A stretch of 48,280 nt of DNA from Nocardia alni (GCF_019038435.1 NZ_JAGPOX010000071.1:1-48280), one strand, 5' to 3'. Shown: positions 1 through 8,479, counted from the first letter of the stretch. Notes: generated from the sequence alone by a model not told the origin. A program made the numbers and translations.

Positions 1-571
1 GGCCCGGGTCGATTCGGCCGTGGGTGGTGGCGTGCAGCGGTACTCCGGGTGCCAGTTCTCCGAGTTCGTGGCGCAGCAGGTCCAGGCGTGCGGACGGTAC
101 CCGGTCGGCCTTGTTCAGTACCACCAGATCGGCCAGGCGCAGGTGGGAGGCCAGTTCCGGATGCTGTTCGCGGCTGTCTTCGAAGTGCTCGGCGTCGACG
201 ACCTCGATCAGGCCGCCGTAGCGGATGCGGGAGTTGTCGCTGGCGATCACCATGCGGATCAGGTTGCGCGGCTCGGCCAAGCCGCTGGCCTCGACCACGA
301 TCACGTCGATACGGTTGCTCGGCTGGGCCAGGCGGGTGAACATCTCGTCGAGTTCGCTGATGTCCACCGCGCAGCACACGCAGCCGTTGCCCAGCGACAC
401 CATCGCGTCGACCTGACCGGCCACCAGCAGCGCGTCGATGTTCACCGCGCCGAAGTCGTTGACCACCACGCCGATTCGCGCCTGCCGTTGACGGAGCAGA
501 TGGTTCAGCAGCGTCGTCTTGCCGGCTCCGAGAAATCCGGCGACGATCAGGACGGGGATGCGCCGATTCAT
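1..571 (-). CDS. CobW/COG0523-type metallochaperone GTPase (3' end outside window)
   Basis: Partial; about 190 N-terminal residues are visible on the minus strand and the rest lies beyond base 1. The protein opens MNRRIPVLIVAGFLGAGKTT, with the Walker A loop GFLGAGKTT right after the first beta strand. It continues with a VVNDFG segment, a GNGCVCC motif containing the metal-binding CxCC of the COG0523 family, a VVEASGLAEP segment and the guanine-specificity motif NKAD. This family binds GTP and delivers zinc, cobalt or other metals to client proteins in the cytosol. The client cannot be read from sequence. No Zur-like site was recognised upstream. The GTPase call is firm; the metal is unknown. 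Confidence 0.9.
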   Translation of the reverse strand, partial: MNRRIPVLIVAGFLGAGKTTLLNHLLRQRQARIGVVVNDFGAVNIDALLVAGQVDAMVSLGNGCVCCAVDISELDEMFTRLAQPSNRIDVIVVEASGLAEPRNLIRMVIASDNSRIRYGGLIEVVDAEHFEDSREQHPELASHLRLADLVVLNKADRVPSARLDLLRHELGELAPGVPLHATTHGRIDPG

Positions 572-576
572 CCGGT

Positions 577-1092
577 CTACCTTACCGATCGGCTGAAGCC
601 TCCCCGGCGGAAGCTGATGGGCGTCCACTTCCACATCTCCACCACCGTGCCGCGTCCGGGCGCGGTGTCGATCGACAGTCCGTCCATGAGGCGACGCGCG
701 CCGGGCAGCCCCAGCCCCTGACGCCGTCCGGGCGCGCATCCGTGTCCGAGCGCCGAGACGATATCGGCGATGCCGGGCCCCTCGTCCCGGGCCTGGACCA
801 CCAGCGCGCGGCGGCGCTGCACCTCGGTCAGCAGCAGGCGGATCTCCCCGTTCCCGGCGTAGCTGATGATATTGCGGGCCACCTCGGAGATGGCGGTGGA
901 GATCATCGTGACGTCGGTGCGGGAGAAGCCGAGCATGATCGCGTAGTCGCGCCCCGCCTCGCGCGCGGTGGCGATATCGGCGGAGATCGCGATGGCGATC
1001 GTGATGATGGGGTCCTCTGGGACCGGGGCGTCGGGTATCGCCGATACCCGGGCCGATGCGGTTGCGGCGTGTGTGATGACCGGCGCTGACAT
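577..1092 (-). CDS. RsbT-like anti-sigma/stress-signalling serine kinase
   Basis: A GHKL-fold ATPase of 171 residues from ATG 1092. A GTG at 1152 would add 20 residues, and neither start has a convincing Shine-Dalgarno. The fold follows RsbT closely. It has an N-box region STAISEVARNIISYAG, a G1 motif DEGPGI, a G2 segment QGLGLPGARRLMDG, and a C-terminal GRGTVVEMWKW like the end of RsbT. In Bacillus, RsbT is released from the stressosome, phosphorylates RsbS and activates the RsbU phosphatase. No RsbR, RsbS, RsbU or sigma gene is visible next to it, so the partner must be elsewhere. The gene ends only 5 bases before the start of the CobW-type gene on the same strand, so the two may be cotranscribed. 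Confidence 0.85.
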   Translation of the reverse strand: MSAPVITHAATASARVSAIPDAPVPEDPIITIAIAISADIATAREAGRDYAIMLGFSRTDVTMISTAISEVARNIISYAGNGEIRLLLTEVQRRRALVVQARDEGPGIADIVSALGHGCAPGRRQGLGLPGARRLMDGLSIDTAPGRGTVVEMWKWTPISFRRGGFSRSVR

Positions 1093-1387
1093 GCGTTTCA
1101 GCGGCGCGGACTCCCACGAGTGCACGCTGCGCCCCTTTCTCGATCGGCCCACAGCGGGCGATCCCGTCTTTCCCGAACCTGTGACATGCGGTCGGGAACC
1201 AAGCGCTCGAATCCATCACAGGATGAAGTCACCGGTTCCATCCGAGTCCGGTCCCTGACAGTAGTCGAAAGTGCCGGAGTCGGATAGATGAGAGTGCATC
1301 TGGCTCGCCGCCCGCAACCCCATTGTGCCCTCATACCGGGTATTGCTCAATGTGATGCGCCCGGCACGGTGACAAATAGGGGGAAAA

Positions 1388-2290
1388 TCAGATCGCGTGC
1401 ACCTCCGGCAGCAGCTCGACCAGGCCCGCGAGGCGCTTCTCGTCCCACGGCCCCGCCGGAGCCAGTAGTACGTGATCGATCCCGAGCGCGGCCAATTCCC
1501 GCATATGTTCGACGAAGTGGTCGGCGTCGGCGGGGTCGAGCCGGGATGCCACCGTCTTCTCGATCTCGTTGTAGTCGCGCCCGATGGTATTGCAGTGTGT
1601 GCGCAATACGTTGAGCTTCTTCTCGATCTCGGTGCCGAATTCGGGCCCCGGCAGATCGGACAGGCTGCACGCGTCGGCGTACCGGGCGACCATGAGCAGC
1701 GTCTTGCGCTCACCGACGCCGGCGAGCAGGATCGGCGGCCGCGGCCGCTGTACCGAATTCGGCGAGTTGAGCGGCCGGGTCAGGGTGTAGTGCTTTCCAC
1801 GGAACGGAGTTTCGTCGCCGTCCCACATCCGGTGGGCGATCTGCAGCGTCTCCTCGAGCATCTCGAAGCGCTGCTTCAGCGAAGGGAAGGGGATGCCGAG
1901 CCCATCGGTCTCGAATACGCCCTCGAGCGTCGAGGGATCGACCGCGGCGCCCGCGCCGATCCCGAAGTACGTTCTGCCGCCGCTGAGCACGTCCAGTGCG
2001 GTGAGCGTCTTGATCAGCACACCCGGGTGCCGATACGCCACCGAGGTGACCAGTGTGCCGAGCCGGATGCGTTTGGTGACTCCGGCCAGAAAGCCCAGTG
2101 TCGCATAGGCTTCCGGCATCGGGGACTCCTGCGGAAGTCCGCTCATGCGGATCTGGAAGAAGTGGTCCATCACCCACAGGCTGTCGATTCCGGACTCGTC
2201 GGCCTGCTGGGCCAGGTCGGTCACGGTGGGGCCGATGTGGTCGGTCGGGATGGGCCAGGAGAAGTCGGTGAGGCCGATGCCGAGTTTCAT
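1388..2290 (-). CDS. LLM-class flavin (probably F420)-dependent oxidoreductase
   Basis: A complete 300-residue protein with the luciferase-like TIM-barrel pattern. It opens KLGIGLTDFSWP, then IDSLWVMDHFFQ, IRLGTLVTSVAYRHP, a DVLSGGRTYFGIGAG segment, and PPILLAGVGERKTL near residue 200. These match the bacterial LLM family, whose actinobacterial members mostly use coenzyme F420. The substrate cannot be told. The start ATG 2290 gives a standard N-terminus. It is divergent from the MarR gene at 2378, and an 11-bp perfect inverted repeat lies between them, so MarR control is likely. Cofactor choice (F420 or FMN) is inferred from family and taxon. Confidence 0.88.
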   Translation of the reverse strand: MKLGIGLTDFSWPIPTDHIGPTVTDLAQQADESGIDSLWVMDHFFQIRMSGLPQESPMPEAYATLGFLAGVTKRIRLGTLVTSVAYRHPGVLIKTLTALDVLSGGRTYFGIGAGAAVDPSTLEGVFETDGLGIPFPSLKQRFEMLEETLQIAHRMWDGDETPFRGKHYTLTRPLNSPNSVQRPRPPILLAGVGERKTLLMVARYADACSLSDLPGPEFGTEIEKKLNVLRTHCNTIGRDYNEIEKTVASRLDPADADHFVEHMRELAALGIDHVLLAPAGPWDEKRLAGLVELLPEVHAI

Positions 2291-2310
2291 CGAGTATCCT
2301 TCGAAAGAAG

Positions 2311-2351
2311 TCGTTAGCCGAGCAATGATCGTATCGTGAGTCGGCTAACGA
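2311..2351. promoter_or_regulatory. Perfect inverted repeat, likely MarR operator
   Basis: TCGTTAGCCGA at 2311-2321 is repeated in perfect inverse as TCGGCTAACGA at 2341-2351, with a 19-base spacer. The dyad sits 21 bases upstream of the LLM oxidoreductase start and 27 bases upstream of the marR start, where a repressor would block both promoters. Assignment to this MarR protein is inferred from position. Confidence 0.75.
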
Positions 2352-2377
2352 TTTCAATACCCTACGCTTGACGGACC

Positions 2378-2812
2378 ATGACCGCCCAGCCCGCCGCCGA
2401 CTTCCTCACCGTGTACTGGTCCACCAAGCACGCGATGACGATGGCGGCTGCCTCCACCTATGCCCGCCACGGCGTCTACGAGGGGCAGCAGTTCATCCTG
2501 CGGGCACTGTGGGCGCGGGACGGGCTGGCGCCGGGGGAGCTGGCCAAGCAGCTGGGGCTGTCCACCCCGACGGTCACCCGGGCGACCACCCGCATGGAGG
2601 CCGCCGGACTGTTACGTCGCGAGCCCCATCCGACCGATCGCCGGCTGGTGCGGCTACACCTCACCGACCGCGGGCGGGACCTGGAGGCCACCATCGAGGA
2701 CGAGATGGCCGGTCTCACCGATCGCGCGTTCGCCGGATTCGACACCGCCGAAAGGGAAGCCGTGATCGGCGCGCTGGAACGAATCCGGCGCAACCTGACG
2801 CGCGAGCAGTGA
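2378..2812 (+). CDS. MarR-family transcriptional regulator
   Basis: A 144-residue winged helix-turn-helix protein. The recognition region reads LAKQLGLSTPTVTRATTRME, followed by the wing HPTDRRLVRLHLTDRG, which carries the conserved D-R-R of MarR proteins. N- and C-terminal helices would form the dimer interface. MarR repressors usually bind a palindrome in the divergent promoter and release it on binding a small phenolic or oxidant ligand. The gene is divergent from the LLM oxidoreductase, and the dyad at 2311-2351 is the expected operator. The natural ligand is unknown. Confidence 0.92.
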   Translation: MTAQPAADFLTVYWSTKHAMTMAAASTYARHGVYEGQQFILRALWARDGLAPGELAKQLGLSTPTVTRATTRMEAAGLLRREPHPTDRRLVRLHLTDRGRDLEATIEDEMAGLTDRAFAGFDTAEREAVIGALERIRRNLTREQ

Positions 2813-2828
2813 AGTCCCTTGGGCCGGT

Positions 2829-3269
2829 TCACCCGCAGGCGTTGACCCACTCGGACAGGCCGTCGGCGAACAGTTGACGCTTCCAGATCGGAACGTCGTG
2901 CTTGATCCGATCCACCAGGTCGGCGCAGGTGGTGAAGGCCTCGGCGCGGTGCGGGGCCGCGACGGCCACCACGATCGCCAGATCGCCGATATCCAGCGCG
3001 CCGACCCGGTGTACGGCCGCGACGGGCAGCCCGGACGAGGCCGCCACCTGTTCGCAGACCTGGCGCAGGAACATCTCCGCCTGCGGGTGCGCGGAGTATT
3101 CCAGTGTCGAAACCTGCTGCCCGCCATCGTGATTGCGCACTTTCCCGGTGAACACCACGACCGCGCCGTGCTCGGGCCCGGTGACGGCGCGCTCGGCTTC
3201 CTCGGGGACCAGCGCCCGATCGCGGATCGAGGCCAGACGCACGGTCGGCCCGGTATCGAGTTCAGTCAT
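2829..3269 (-). CDS. moaE: Molybdopterin synthase large subunit MoaE
   Basis: A 146-residue protein starting at ATG 3269, preceded by a strong AGGAGG Shine-Dalgarno. MoaE with thiocarboxylated MoaD inserts two sulfurs into cyclic pyranopterin monophosphate to make molybdopterin. Family marks are GAVVVFTGKVRNHDGG, LEYSAHPQAE, VHRVGALDIGD and the C-terminal DRIKHDVPIWKRQLFADG, which holds the catalytic lysines. The start overlaps the end of the moaC-mog gene by 8 bases, so translation is probably coupled. The gene is last in the moeA-moaC/mog-moaE operon and converges on marR. Confidence 0.96.
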   Translation of the reverse strand: MTELDTGPTVRLASIRDRALVPEEAERAVTGPEHGAVVVFTGKVRNHDGGQQVSTLEYSAHPQAEMFLRQVCEQVAASSGLPVAAVHRVGALDIGDLAIVVAVAAPHRAEAFTTCADLVDRIKHDVPIWKRQLFADGLSEWVNACG

Positions 3270-4461
3270 GGTTACCTCCTCCTGCCACCTGGGCCAGCAG
3301 ATGGTCCAACAGTGGTTCCAGCACGGCCATTCCGTCGCGCACACCGCCGGGGGAACCGGGCAGATTGATCACGACCGATCGCCCCGCGAGTCCGGCCAGA
3401 CCGCGACTCAGTGCCGCCAGCGGGAAGGTCGCGGTGCCCTCGAGCCGGATCTGTTCGGCGACACCGGGCAGTTCACGATCGAGCACAGCGCGCGTGGCCT
3501 CGGGCGTCGCATCCGTCGGCGATGCGCCCGTACCGCCGGTGGTGATCACCAGTCCCGGCCGGCCACTCAACGCGTCCGCCAGTCCGGCCGCGATCTCGGC
3601 ATCCGCGTACACTAGCGGACCGCGCACCGAAAAGCCGAGTCCGGCAAGCCAATTCCGCAACACCGGACCGGTCTTGTCGACTCGTGTCCCGGCCGCCGCG
3701 CCGGTCGATGCCACGAGGACAACGGCCGACCGAGATCCGGTGGGACCATCAGCGGTGTCGGACCCGTGGTTGTGCGCACCACGTTCATGTGAACCGTGAT
3801 GGGAGGCTTCGTGGTCGCCGTGGACGTGTGAACCGTGTTCGCGGACATCGGGTCCTTCGACGCTCGCTTCGGCCGGGCTCTGGTCGCCCGAGGGACGCGG
3901 CCGAGTCGCCGATCCTGATGTATTCGATTCTGCCGCAAGAGGATCCGACGATTCGATCGCTGCTGCGGCCTCGATGTCCGGCCGCTCCCAATGTTCGTGC
4001 TTTCCGCCGTCTTTCGTCAGCAGCCGAACCCCGTTCAGCACCGCCGCCGGATCCACCGCCTTGACCATGTCGTGCAGCGTCAGCCCGGCCACGGCGACGG
4101 CGGTCAGCGCCTCCATCTCGACGCCGGTGGGGCCCGTGGTCTTCGCGGTCGCCTCGATAGTGATGGTGTCGGTGGTGAAGCCGAAGCGCACGTCCACCTT
4201 GGACAGCGCGAGTTGATGGCACAGCGGGATCAGCTCAGAGGTCTTCTTCGCCCCGGAGATGCCCGCCAGGCGCGCGGTGGACAGCACGTCGGCCTTGGGC
4301 ATGTCGTCGGCCCGCACCAGCGCGACCACCTCGGCGGTGGTGCGCAGCTCGCCCGCGGCCACCGCCGTCCGGGTCGTGTCGGCCTTACCGCTCACGTCGA
4401 CCATGCGGGCTCGACCCTCGGAATCGACATGCGAAAGCCGTTCCGGCTCTTGATTACTCAC
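3262..4461 (-). CDS. moaCB: MoaC-Mog(MoaB) fusion with a His-rich linker
   Basis: A 399-residue fusion. Residues about 8-165 are MoaC, the cyclic pyranopterin monophosphate synthase, with KKTSELIPLCHQLALSKV, TGVEMEALTAV and the active-site HDMVKAVDP. Residues about 245-399 are a MoaB/Mog-type adenylyltransferase domain with VITTGGTGASPTDATPEAT and VVINLPGSPGGVRDG. Between them lies a low-complexity linker of about 80 residues. Its second half is rich in histidine, including HGSHVHGDHEASHHGSHERG. The start is GTG 4461, and GTGA overlaps the moeA stop by 4 bases. Bifunctional MoaC/MoaB proteins are known in actinobacteria. The linker may bind metal, which is inference. Confidence 0.94.
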   Translation of the reverse strand: MSNQEPERLSHVDSEGRARMVDVSGKADTTRTAVAAGELRTTAEVVALVRADDMPKADVLSTARLAGISGAKKTSELIPLCHQLALSKVDVRFGFTTDTITIEATAKTTGPTGVEMEALTAVAVAGLTLHDMVKAVDPAAVLNGVRLLTKDGGKHEHWERPDIEAAAAIESSDPLAAESNTSGSATRPRPSGDQSPAEASVEGPDVREHGSHVHGDHEASHHGSHERGAHNHGSDTADGPTGSRSAVVLVASTGAAAGTRVDKTGPVLRNWLAGLGFSVRGPLVYADAEIAAGLADALSGRPGLVITTGGTGASPTDATPEATRAVLDRELPGVAEQIRLEGTATFPLAALSRGLAGLAGRSVVINLPGSPGGVRDGMAVLEPLLDHLLAQVAGGGNHD

Positions 4462-5690
4462 AATTCGATAACCCTCACTGTCGCGCCCGTCGCTACGTCG
4501 GTGATCTCCGGGGGAATATCGATCAGCACGTCCGCGTGGGCCATCGCCGCCACCAGATGTGATCCGGGGCCCGAGGCCAAGCGCACGCCGTCGCCCTCGA
4601 TCCGCCCGCGCAGGAACTGCCGCCGCCCGGCCGGGGATCGCACCGAATCGAGCAGCGCCACCTCGTATGTGGGCACCGGGGGCAGTCCCGCCAGCTCCCG
4701 CAGGATCGGCCGCGCGAACACCTCGAACGACACCATCGTGCTCACCGGATTGCCGGGGAAGCTCAGCACCGGAATCCCGTCGACGACCGTGATGCCCTGC
4801 GGGCCGCCGGGTTGCACCGCGACCGAGCCGAATTCGCCTCCCCGCGTGGCCAAGACGTCCTTGACGACCTCGAAGTCGCCCTTGGACACCCCGCCGGAAG
4901 TGAACACCACGTCCGCGGAACTCGTTGCCGCGGACAGTCTGCGGCGGAACTCCTCGGGATCGTCGCGGCTGTGCTCGACCGAGACCACCTCGACCCCGTT
5001 GGCCTCCAGCGCGGCGGCCAGTGCGATCCCGTTGGAGTTGTAGATCTGCCCGGGCCGCAGCTCGGCTCCCGCGGGCATGAGCTCGTCGCCGGTGGTGAGG
5101 ACCGCCGCGCGCACCCGTCGAAATACCGGCAGTGTGGGCAGCCCGACCGCGGCCAGCGCGGCGATATGCCGGGGCGCCACCAGCGTGCGCGCGGCCACCA
5201 GCAGTTCTCCGGCCCGCACGTCGGTCCCCGGTTCACGCACGAAGTCCCCGGCCTTGCGGCCGCGCTCGATCGTCACCGACCCGCCCTCGGCCCGCGTGTC
5301 CTCCACCGGGACCACGCAGTCCGCGCCGGCCGGGATCGGCGCACCGGTCATCACCTTCATCGCCGCGTCCGGCGGCAGCGGCGCCTGTCCGGCCTGTCCG
5401 GCCGCGACCACTCCTGCCAGCGGCAGCGTCACCGGCGTCACCGACACCGACGCCGCACGCACGGCGTAGCCGTCCATCCCGGAATTGCGGAAGACCGGCA
5501 GATCCAGCGGCGCTTTCACATCTCGCGCCAGCAGCCGGCCCGATGCCCGCCCCGTCGCCACATCTTCGACCTCGCGCGCGGTCGACGGACGCAGCAGTTC
5601 CTCGACACGCCGTCGATGGTCCTCGACAGACCGGGCCGAGACGGCGGCAGGGCTGGTTCGCCCACCGGTCGTCCCGCCACCGCCCGTCAT
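4458..5690 (-). CDS. moeA: Molybdopterin molybdenumtransferase MoeA
   Basis: A 410-residue protein that inserts molybdate into adenylylated molybdopterin. Diagnostic segments are PVFRNSGMDGYAVRA, KVMTGAPIPAGADCVVPVED, AVLTTGDEL, QIYNSNG, VFTSGGVSKGDFEVVKDVL and LSFPGNPVSTMVSFEVFARP. I chose ATG 5690 (MTGGGG); an ATG at 5714 would add 8 residues. It is first in the minus-strand cofactor operon and divergent from moaA, with about 100 bases between starts. The stop overlaps the GTG of the moaC-mog gene, coupling the two. Confidence 0.94.
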   Translation of the reverse strand: MTGGGGTTGGRTSPAAVSARSVEDHRRRVEELLRPSTAREVEDVATGRASGRLLARDVKAPLDLPVFRNSGMDGYAVRAASVSVTPVTLPLAGVVAAGQAGQAPLPPDAAMKVMTGAPIPAGADCVVPVEDTRAEGGSVTIERGRKAGDFVREPGTDVRAGELLVAARTLVAPRHIAALAAVGLPTLPVFRRVRAAVLTTGDELMPAGAELRPGQIYNSNGIALAAALEANGVEVVSVEHSRDDPEEFRRRLSAATSSADVVFTSGGVSKGDFEVVKDVLATRGGEFGSVAVQPGGPQGITVVDGIPVLSFPGNPVSTMVSFEVFARPILRELAGLPPVPTYEVALLDSVRSPAGRRQFLRGRIEGDGVRLASGPGSHLVAAMAHADVLIDIPPEITDVATGATVRVIEL

Positions 5691-5793
5691 CGAATCGCTG
5701 CGCGATGTTCTCATGCTTGGCAGCCTAGTAGCGCCCCTGTCCGAGACACTTCGTACGTTCCTCCGAAGCACGCCCGTGCACAGAGCGGCAATA

Positions 5794-6861
5794 ATGGGTG
5801 TCGTGAGTGTGGTCGTCATGGGGATTCCAGCCGTCCGCCGCGGGCATCCCCCGGTGGCAGGACGGCCCGATACTCCGTATCTTCTGGACAAGTTCGGTCG
5901 TGTCGCCCGTGACCTGCGGGTTTCCATTACCGAGAAGTGTTCGCTCCGCTGCACGTACTGCATGCCCGAGGAGGGCCTACCGGCCATACCGGCCGATGAG
6001 CTGCTCTCGGCCGAGGAGATCGTGCGCGTGGTCGCCCTGGCGGTGCGCGAACTGGGCGTGCGCGAGGTGCGGTTCACCGGCGGCGAGCCGCTGATGCGCC
6101 GTGACCTGGAGCAGATCATCGCGGGCTGTAAGGCCGCCGTGCCGGATACGCCGCTGGCCATGACCACCAATGCCGTCGGGCTGGAACATCGGGCGCGCGG
6201 GTTGGCGCGGGCCGGACTGGACCGGGTCAACGTCTCGCTGGACACCGTCGACCACGTCGGTTTCGCTCGCCTGACCCGCCGCGATCGGCTCGAGTCGGTG
6301 CTGGCCGGTATCCGGGCTGCTGGGCGCGAGGGCCTGGCCCCGGTGAAGGTGAACGCCGTGCTGATGCGCGAAACCCTCTCCGGCGCCTCGGACCTGCTGC
6401 GATGGTGTCTGGACGAAGGCTGTGAGCTGCGGTTCATCGAGGAGATGCCGCTGGACGCCGACCACGGGTGGGCGCGCACCGAGATGGTGACCGCCGCCGA
6501 ACTGCTCGACGTGCTCGGCGCGCGCTTCACCCTCACCGAGGCCGGTCGGCGAGATCCCGCCGCACCCGCCGAGAGCTGGCTGGTCGACGGCGGCCCGGCC
6601 AGGGTCGGCATCATCGCGTCGGTGACCCGCGCGTTCTGCGGCGACTGCGACCGCACCCGCCTGACTGCCGACGGCAAGATCCGCTCCTGCCTGTTCAGCG
6701 ACGAGGAATACGATCTGCGCACCCCCTTGCGCGAGGGCGCGCACGACGCCGACCTGGCAACCCTGTGGCGCGGCGCGATGTGGAACAAATGGGCCGGACA
6801 CGGCATCGATGCGGCGGATTTCGTACCGCCGGAACGGACGATGGGAGCGATCGGTGGTTGA
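5794..6861 (+). CDS. moaA: GTP 3',8-cyclase MoaA (radical SAM)
   Basis: A 355-residue protein from ATG 5794; an ATG at 5818 would give 347. It catalyses the first step from GTP towards cyclic pyranopterin monophosphate. The radical-SAM cluster motif is CSLRCTYC, followed by the GGEPL motif. The second cluster is in the C-terminal AFCGDCDRTRLTADGKIRSC. The protein ends in Gly-Gly (TMGAIGG), a feature needed for activity in known MoaA proteins. It is divergent from moeA and overlaps moaD by 8 bases. Confidence 0.96.
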   Translation: MGVVSVVVMGIPAVRRGHPPVAGRPDTPYLLDKFGRVARDLRVSITEKCSLRCTYCMPEEGLPAIPADELLSAEEIVRVVALAVRELGVREVRFTGGEPLMRRDLEQIIAGCKAAVPDTPLAMTTNAVGLEHRARGLARAGLDRVNVSLDTVDHVGFARLTRRDRLESVLAGIRAAGREGLAPVKVNAVLMRETLSGASDLLRWCLDEGCELRFIEEMPLDADHGWARTEMVTAAELLDVLGARFTLTEAGRRDPAAPAESWLVDGGPARVGIIASVTRAFCGDCDRTRLTADGKIRSCLFSDEEYDLRTPLREGAHDADLATLWRGAMWNKWAGHGIDAADFVPPERTMGAIGG

Positions 6862-7096
6862 GGTCCGTTATTTCGCCGCGATCGCCGACGCCGTCGGCAA
6901 ATCAACGGAAAGCCTCGACCTCCCCGCCGAAGCGACGGTGGCCGACCTGCGCCACACCCTGTCCGCCACCTACGGCCCCGACCTGGACCCCATGCTGAAG
7001 GTCTGCGCCTTCCTGATCGGCGACGAACTCACCCGCGACGCCACCGCTCGCCTGACCCCGCGGGTGGACGTCCTACCCCCGTTCGCGGGCGGCTGA
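6854..7096 (+). CDS. moaD: Molybdopterin synthase small subunit MoaD
   Basis: A ubiquitin-fold sulfur carrier of 80 residues starting at GTG 6854 (VVEVRYFAAIADAVGK). A GGGAG Shine-Dalgarno at 6843-6847 sits 6 bases upstream, and the start overlaps the moaA stop by 8 bases. The C-terminus is PPFAGG, whose terminal Gly-Gly is adenylylated and thiocarboxylated before donating sulfur to MoaE. Its partner moaE is on the opposite strand 3.6 kb away. No MoeB/MoeZ-type activator is visible in the window. Confidence 0.94.
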   Translation: MVEVRYFAAIADAVGKSTESLDLPAEATVADLRHTLSATYGPDLDPMLKVCAFLIGDELTRDATARLTPRVDVLPPFAGG

Positions 7097-7125
7097 GCCG
7101 GCCCGGTTGCCGCACGGTGGATCGG

Positions 7126-7149
7126 CCGTACATACCAGCGGGTGTACGG
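7126..7149. promoter_or_regulatory. 7-bp inverted repeat upstream of the DUF1003 gene
   Basis: CCGTACA at 7126-7132 and TGTACGG at 7143-7149 form a perfect 7-bp dyad with a 10-base spacer, in the gap between moaD and the DUF1003 gene. It could be an operator or a weak RNA hairpin. No function is established. Confidence 0.35.
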
Positions 7150-7212
7150 GAAGTTCGCGTTATCATTCGGCGGCAAACGCTTTCCGTCCACGGCCGCTAG
7201 GAGACTGTGCGG

Positions 7213-7638
7213 ATGTCCGAATCACCCAGTCCGTCGTCACCGAACCGGCCGCGTCAGCATCCGGCCGTGCTGGAACTGCAGGCCAAGCGCGCGGCGAACA
7301 TCCAATTGCGGATCGCGGACTGGATCACCAGGTTCGCCGGGTCGATGTGGTTCGTCTACATCCACGCGGTGGGTTTCGGGGTGTGGATGGTCTGGATCGA
7401 AAAGACACCCTGGCCGACGCTGACGCTGATCGTGTCGCTGGAGGCGATCTTCCTGTCCACGTTCGTCATGATCGGCCAGAATCGCCAGGCCGAATTCCAG
7501 CAGATCAAGGCCGATCACGACTTCTCTCAGGAGGAGCTCGAGCTGAAGACCAACACCGAGCTGACCCGGGCCATCCACGCGATGACGACCGAACTGCACC
7601 GCCGCCTCATCGACGAGGCCGACGCCCACCGCTCCTGA
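7213..7638 (+). CDS. DUF1003 family membrane protein
   Basis: A 141-residue protein from ATG 7213, with AGGAGA at 7199-7204 eight bases upstream; GTG 7207 is too close to that site. It has the DUF1003 layout. A basic N-terminus with RIADWITRFAGSMWFVY leads into the first membrane segment around VGFGVWMVW. A second membrane segment follows (TLIVSLEAIFLSTFVMI), then a charged helical tail with QEELELKTNTEL. The role of the family is not known. It converges on nadE. Confidence 0.85.
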   Translation: MSESPSPSSPNRPRQHPAVLELQAKRAANIQLRIADWITRFAGSMWFVYIHAVGFGVWMVWIEKTPWPTLTLIVSLEAIFLSTFVMIGQNRQAEFQQIKADHDFSQEELELKTNTELTRAIHAMTTELHRRLIDEADAHRS

Positions 7639-7641
7639 GCG

Positions 7642-8475
7642 TCACTCGGCCCGATTCCACCATGTGTCGAGCGGAGTCACCGGGACGGTGCGCTTGTGGC
7701 GGGTGGCCTGATAGATGGACTCGAGCTTGGCGGCCACCTCGGGGGTGACGTCCTTGCCTTCCAGATAATCGTCGATCTCGGCGTAGGTGACGCCCAGTGC
7801 GACCTCGTCCGGCAGTGCGGGGCGGTCGTCCTCGAGATCGGCGGTGGGGACTTTCTGCCAGACGCTGGGCGGGGCGCCGAGTTCCTGGAGCAGGGCCGCG
7901 CCCTGGCGTTTGGTGAGGCCGGTGAGCGGGGTCAGGTCGACGCCGCCGTCGCCGTATTTGGTGAAGAATCCGGTGAGCGCCTCGGCGGCGTGATCGGTGC
8001 CGACGACCAGCATGTTCAGCTGACCGGCGACCGCGTACTGGATGACCATGCGCTCGCGGGCCTTGATATTGCCGCGCACGAAATCGCGCAGCGGTTCGCC
8101 GTCCAGGCCGCGTGCGACCTCGGCGGCCACCGCGTCGGCGCCCGGTTTGACGTTCACCTCGATCGAGCGGTCTGGCTGGATGAACAGCAGCGCGATCTGC
8201 GCGTCGTGTTCATCGGCCTGCACACCGTAGGGCAGTCGCACCGCGACGAAGGTGGCCTCGTGGCCCTCGGCGCGCAGTTCCTCCACCGCCAGCTGGCACA
8301 GCCGACCTGTCAGCGTCGAGTCCTGGCCGCCGCTGATGCCGAGCACGAAGCCCGTCGCGGGGGTGGAGCGCAGGAACTCCTTCAGGAATTCGACGCGCTG
8401 ACGCACCTCGACCTTCGGTTCGATGATCGGCTGGACACCCAGATCGGCCGCGATGGCCTGGCGAAGATTACCCAC
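7642..8475 (-). CDS. nadE: NH3-dependent NAD+ synthetase
   Basis: A 277-residue protein from GTG 8475 that amidates deamido-NAD+ with ATP and ammonia, the last step of NAD synthesis. The PP-loop SGGQDS is at residues 48-53. Other marks are VRLPYGVQADEHDAQ, FVRGNIKARERM, VVGTDHAAEALTGFFTKYGDGG and KVPTADL. The length and lack of an N-terminal nitrilase domain mark the short ammonia-dependent form; many actinobacteria also carry the longer glutamine-dependent type. The start lies only 4 bases after the tetR stop, so the two are almost certainly cotranscribed. Confidence 0.95.
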   Translation of the reverse strand: MGNLRQAIAADLGVQPIIEPKVEVRQRVEFLKEFLRSTPATGFVLGISGGQDSTLTGRLCQLAVEELRAEGHEATFVAVRLPYGVQADEHDAQIALLFIQPDRSIEVNVKPGADAVAAEVARGLDGEPLRDFVRGNIKARERMVIQYAVAGQLNMLVVGTDHAAEALTGFFTKYGDGGVDLTPLTGLTKRQGAALLQELGAPPSVWQKVPTADLEDDRPALPDEVALGVTYAEIDDYLEGKDVTPEVAAKLESIYQATRHKRTVPVTPLDTWWNRAE

Positions 8476-8479
8476 GCCG

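Noticed and set aside
5691..6905. N-terminal extension of moeA by about 400 codons across moaA
   Set aside because: The extension is antisense to moaA and Arg/Ser-rich; MoeA homology starts after 5690.
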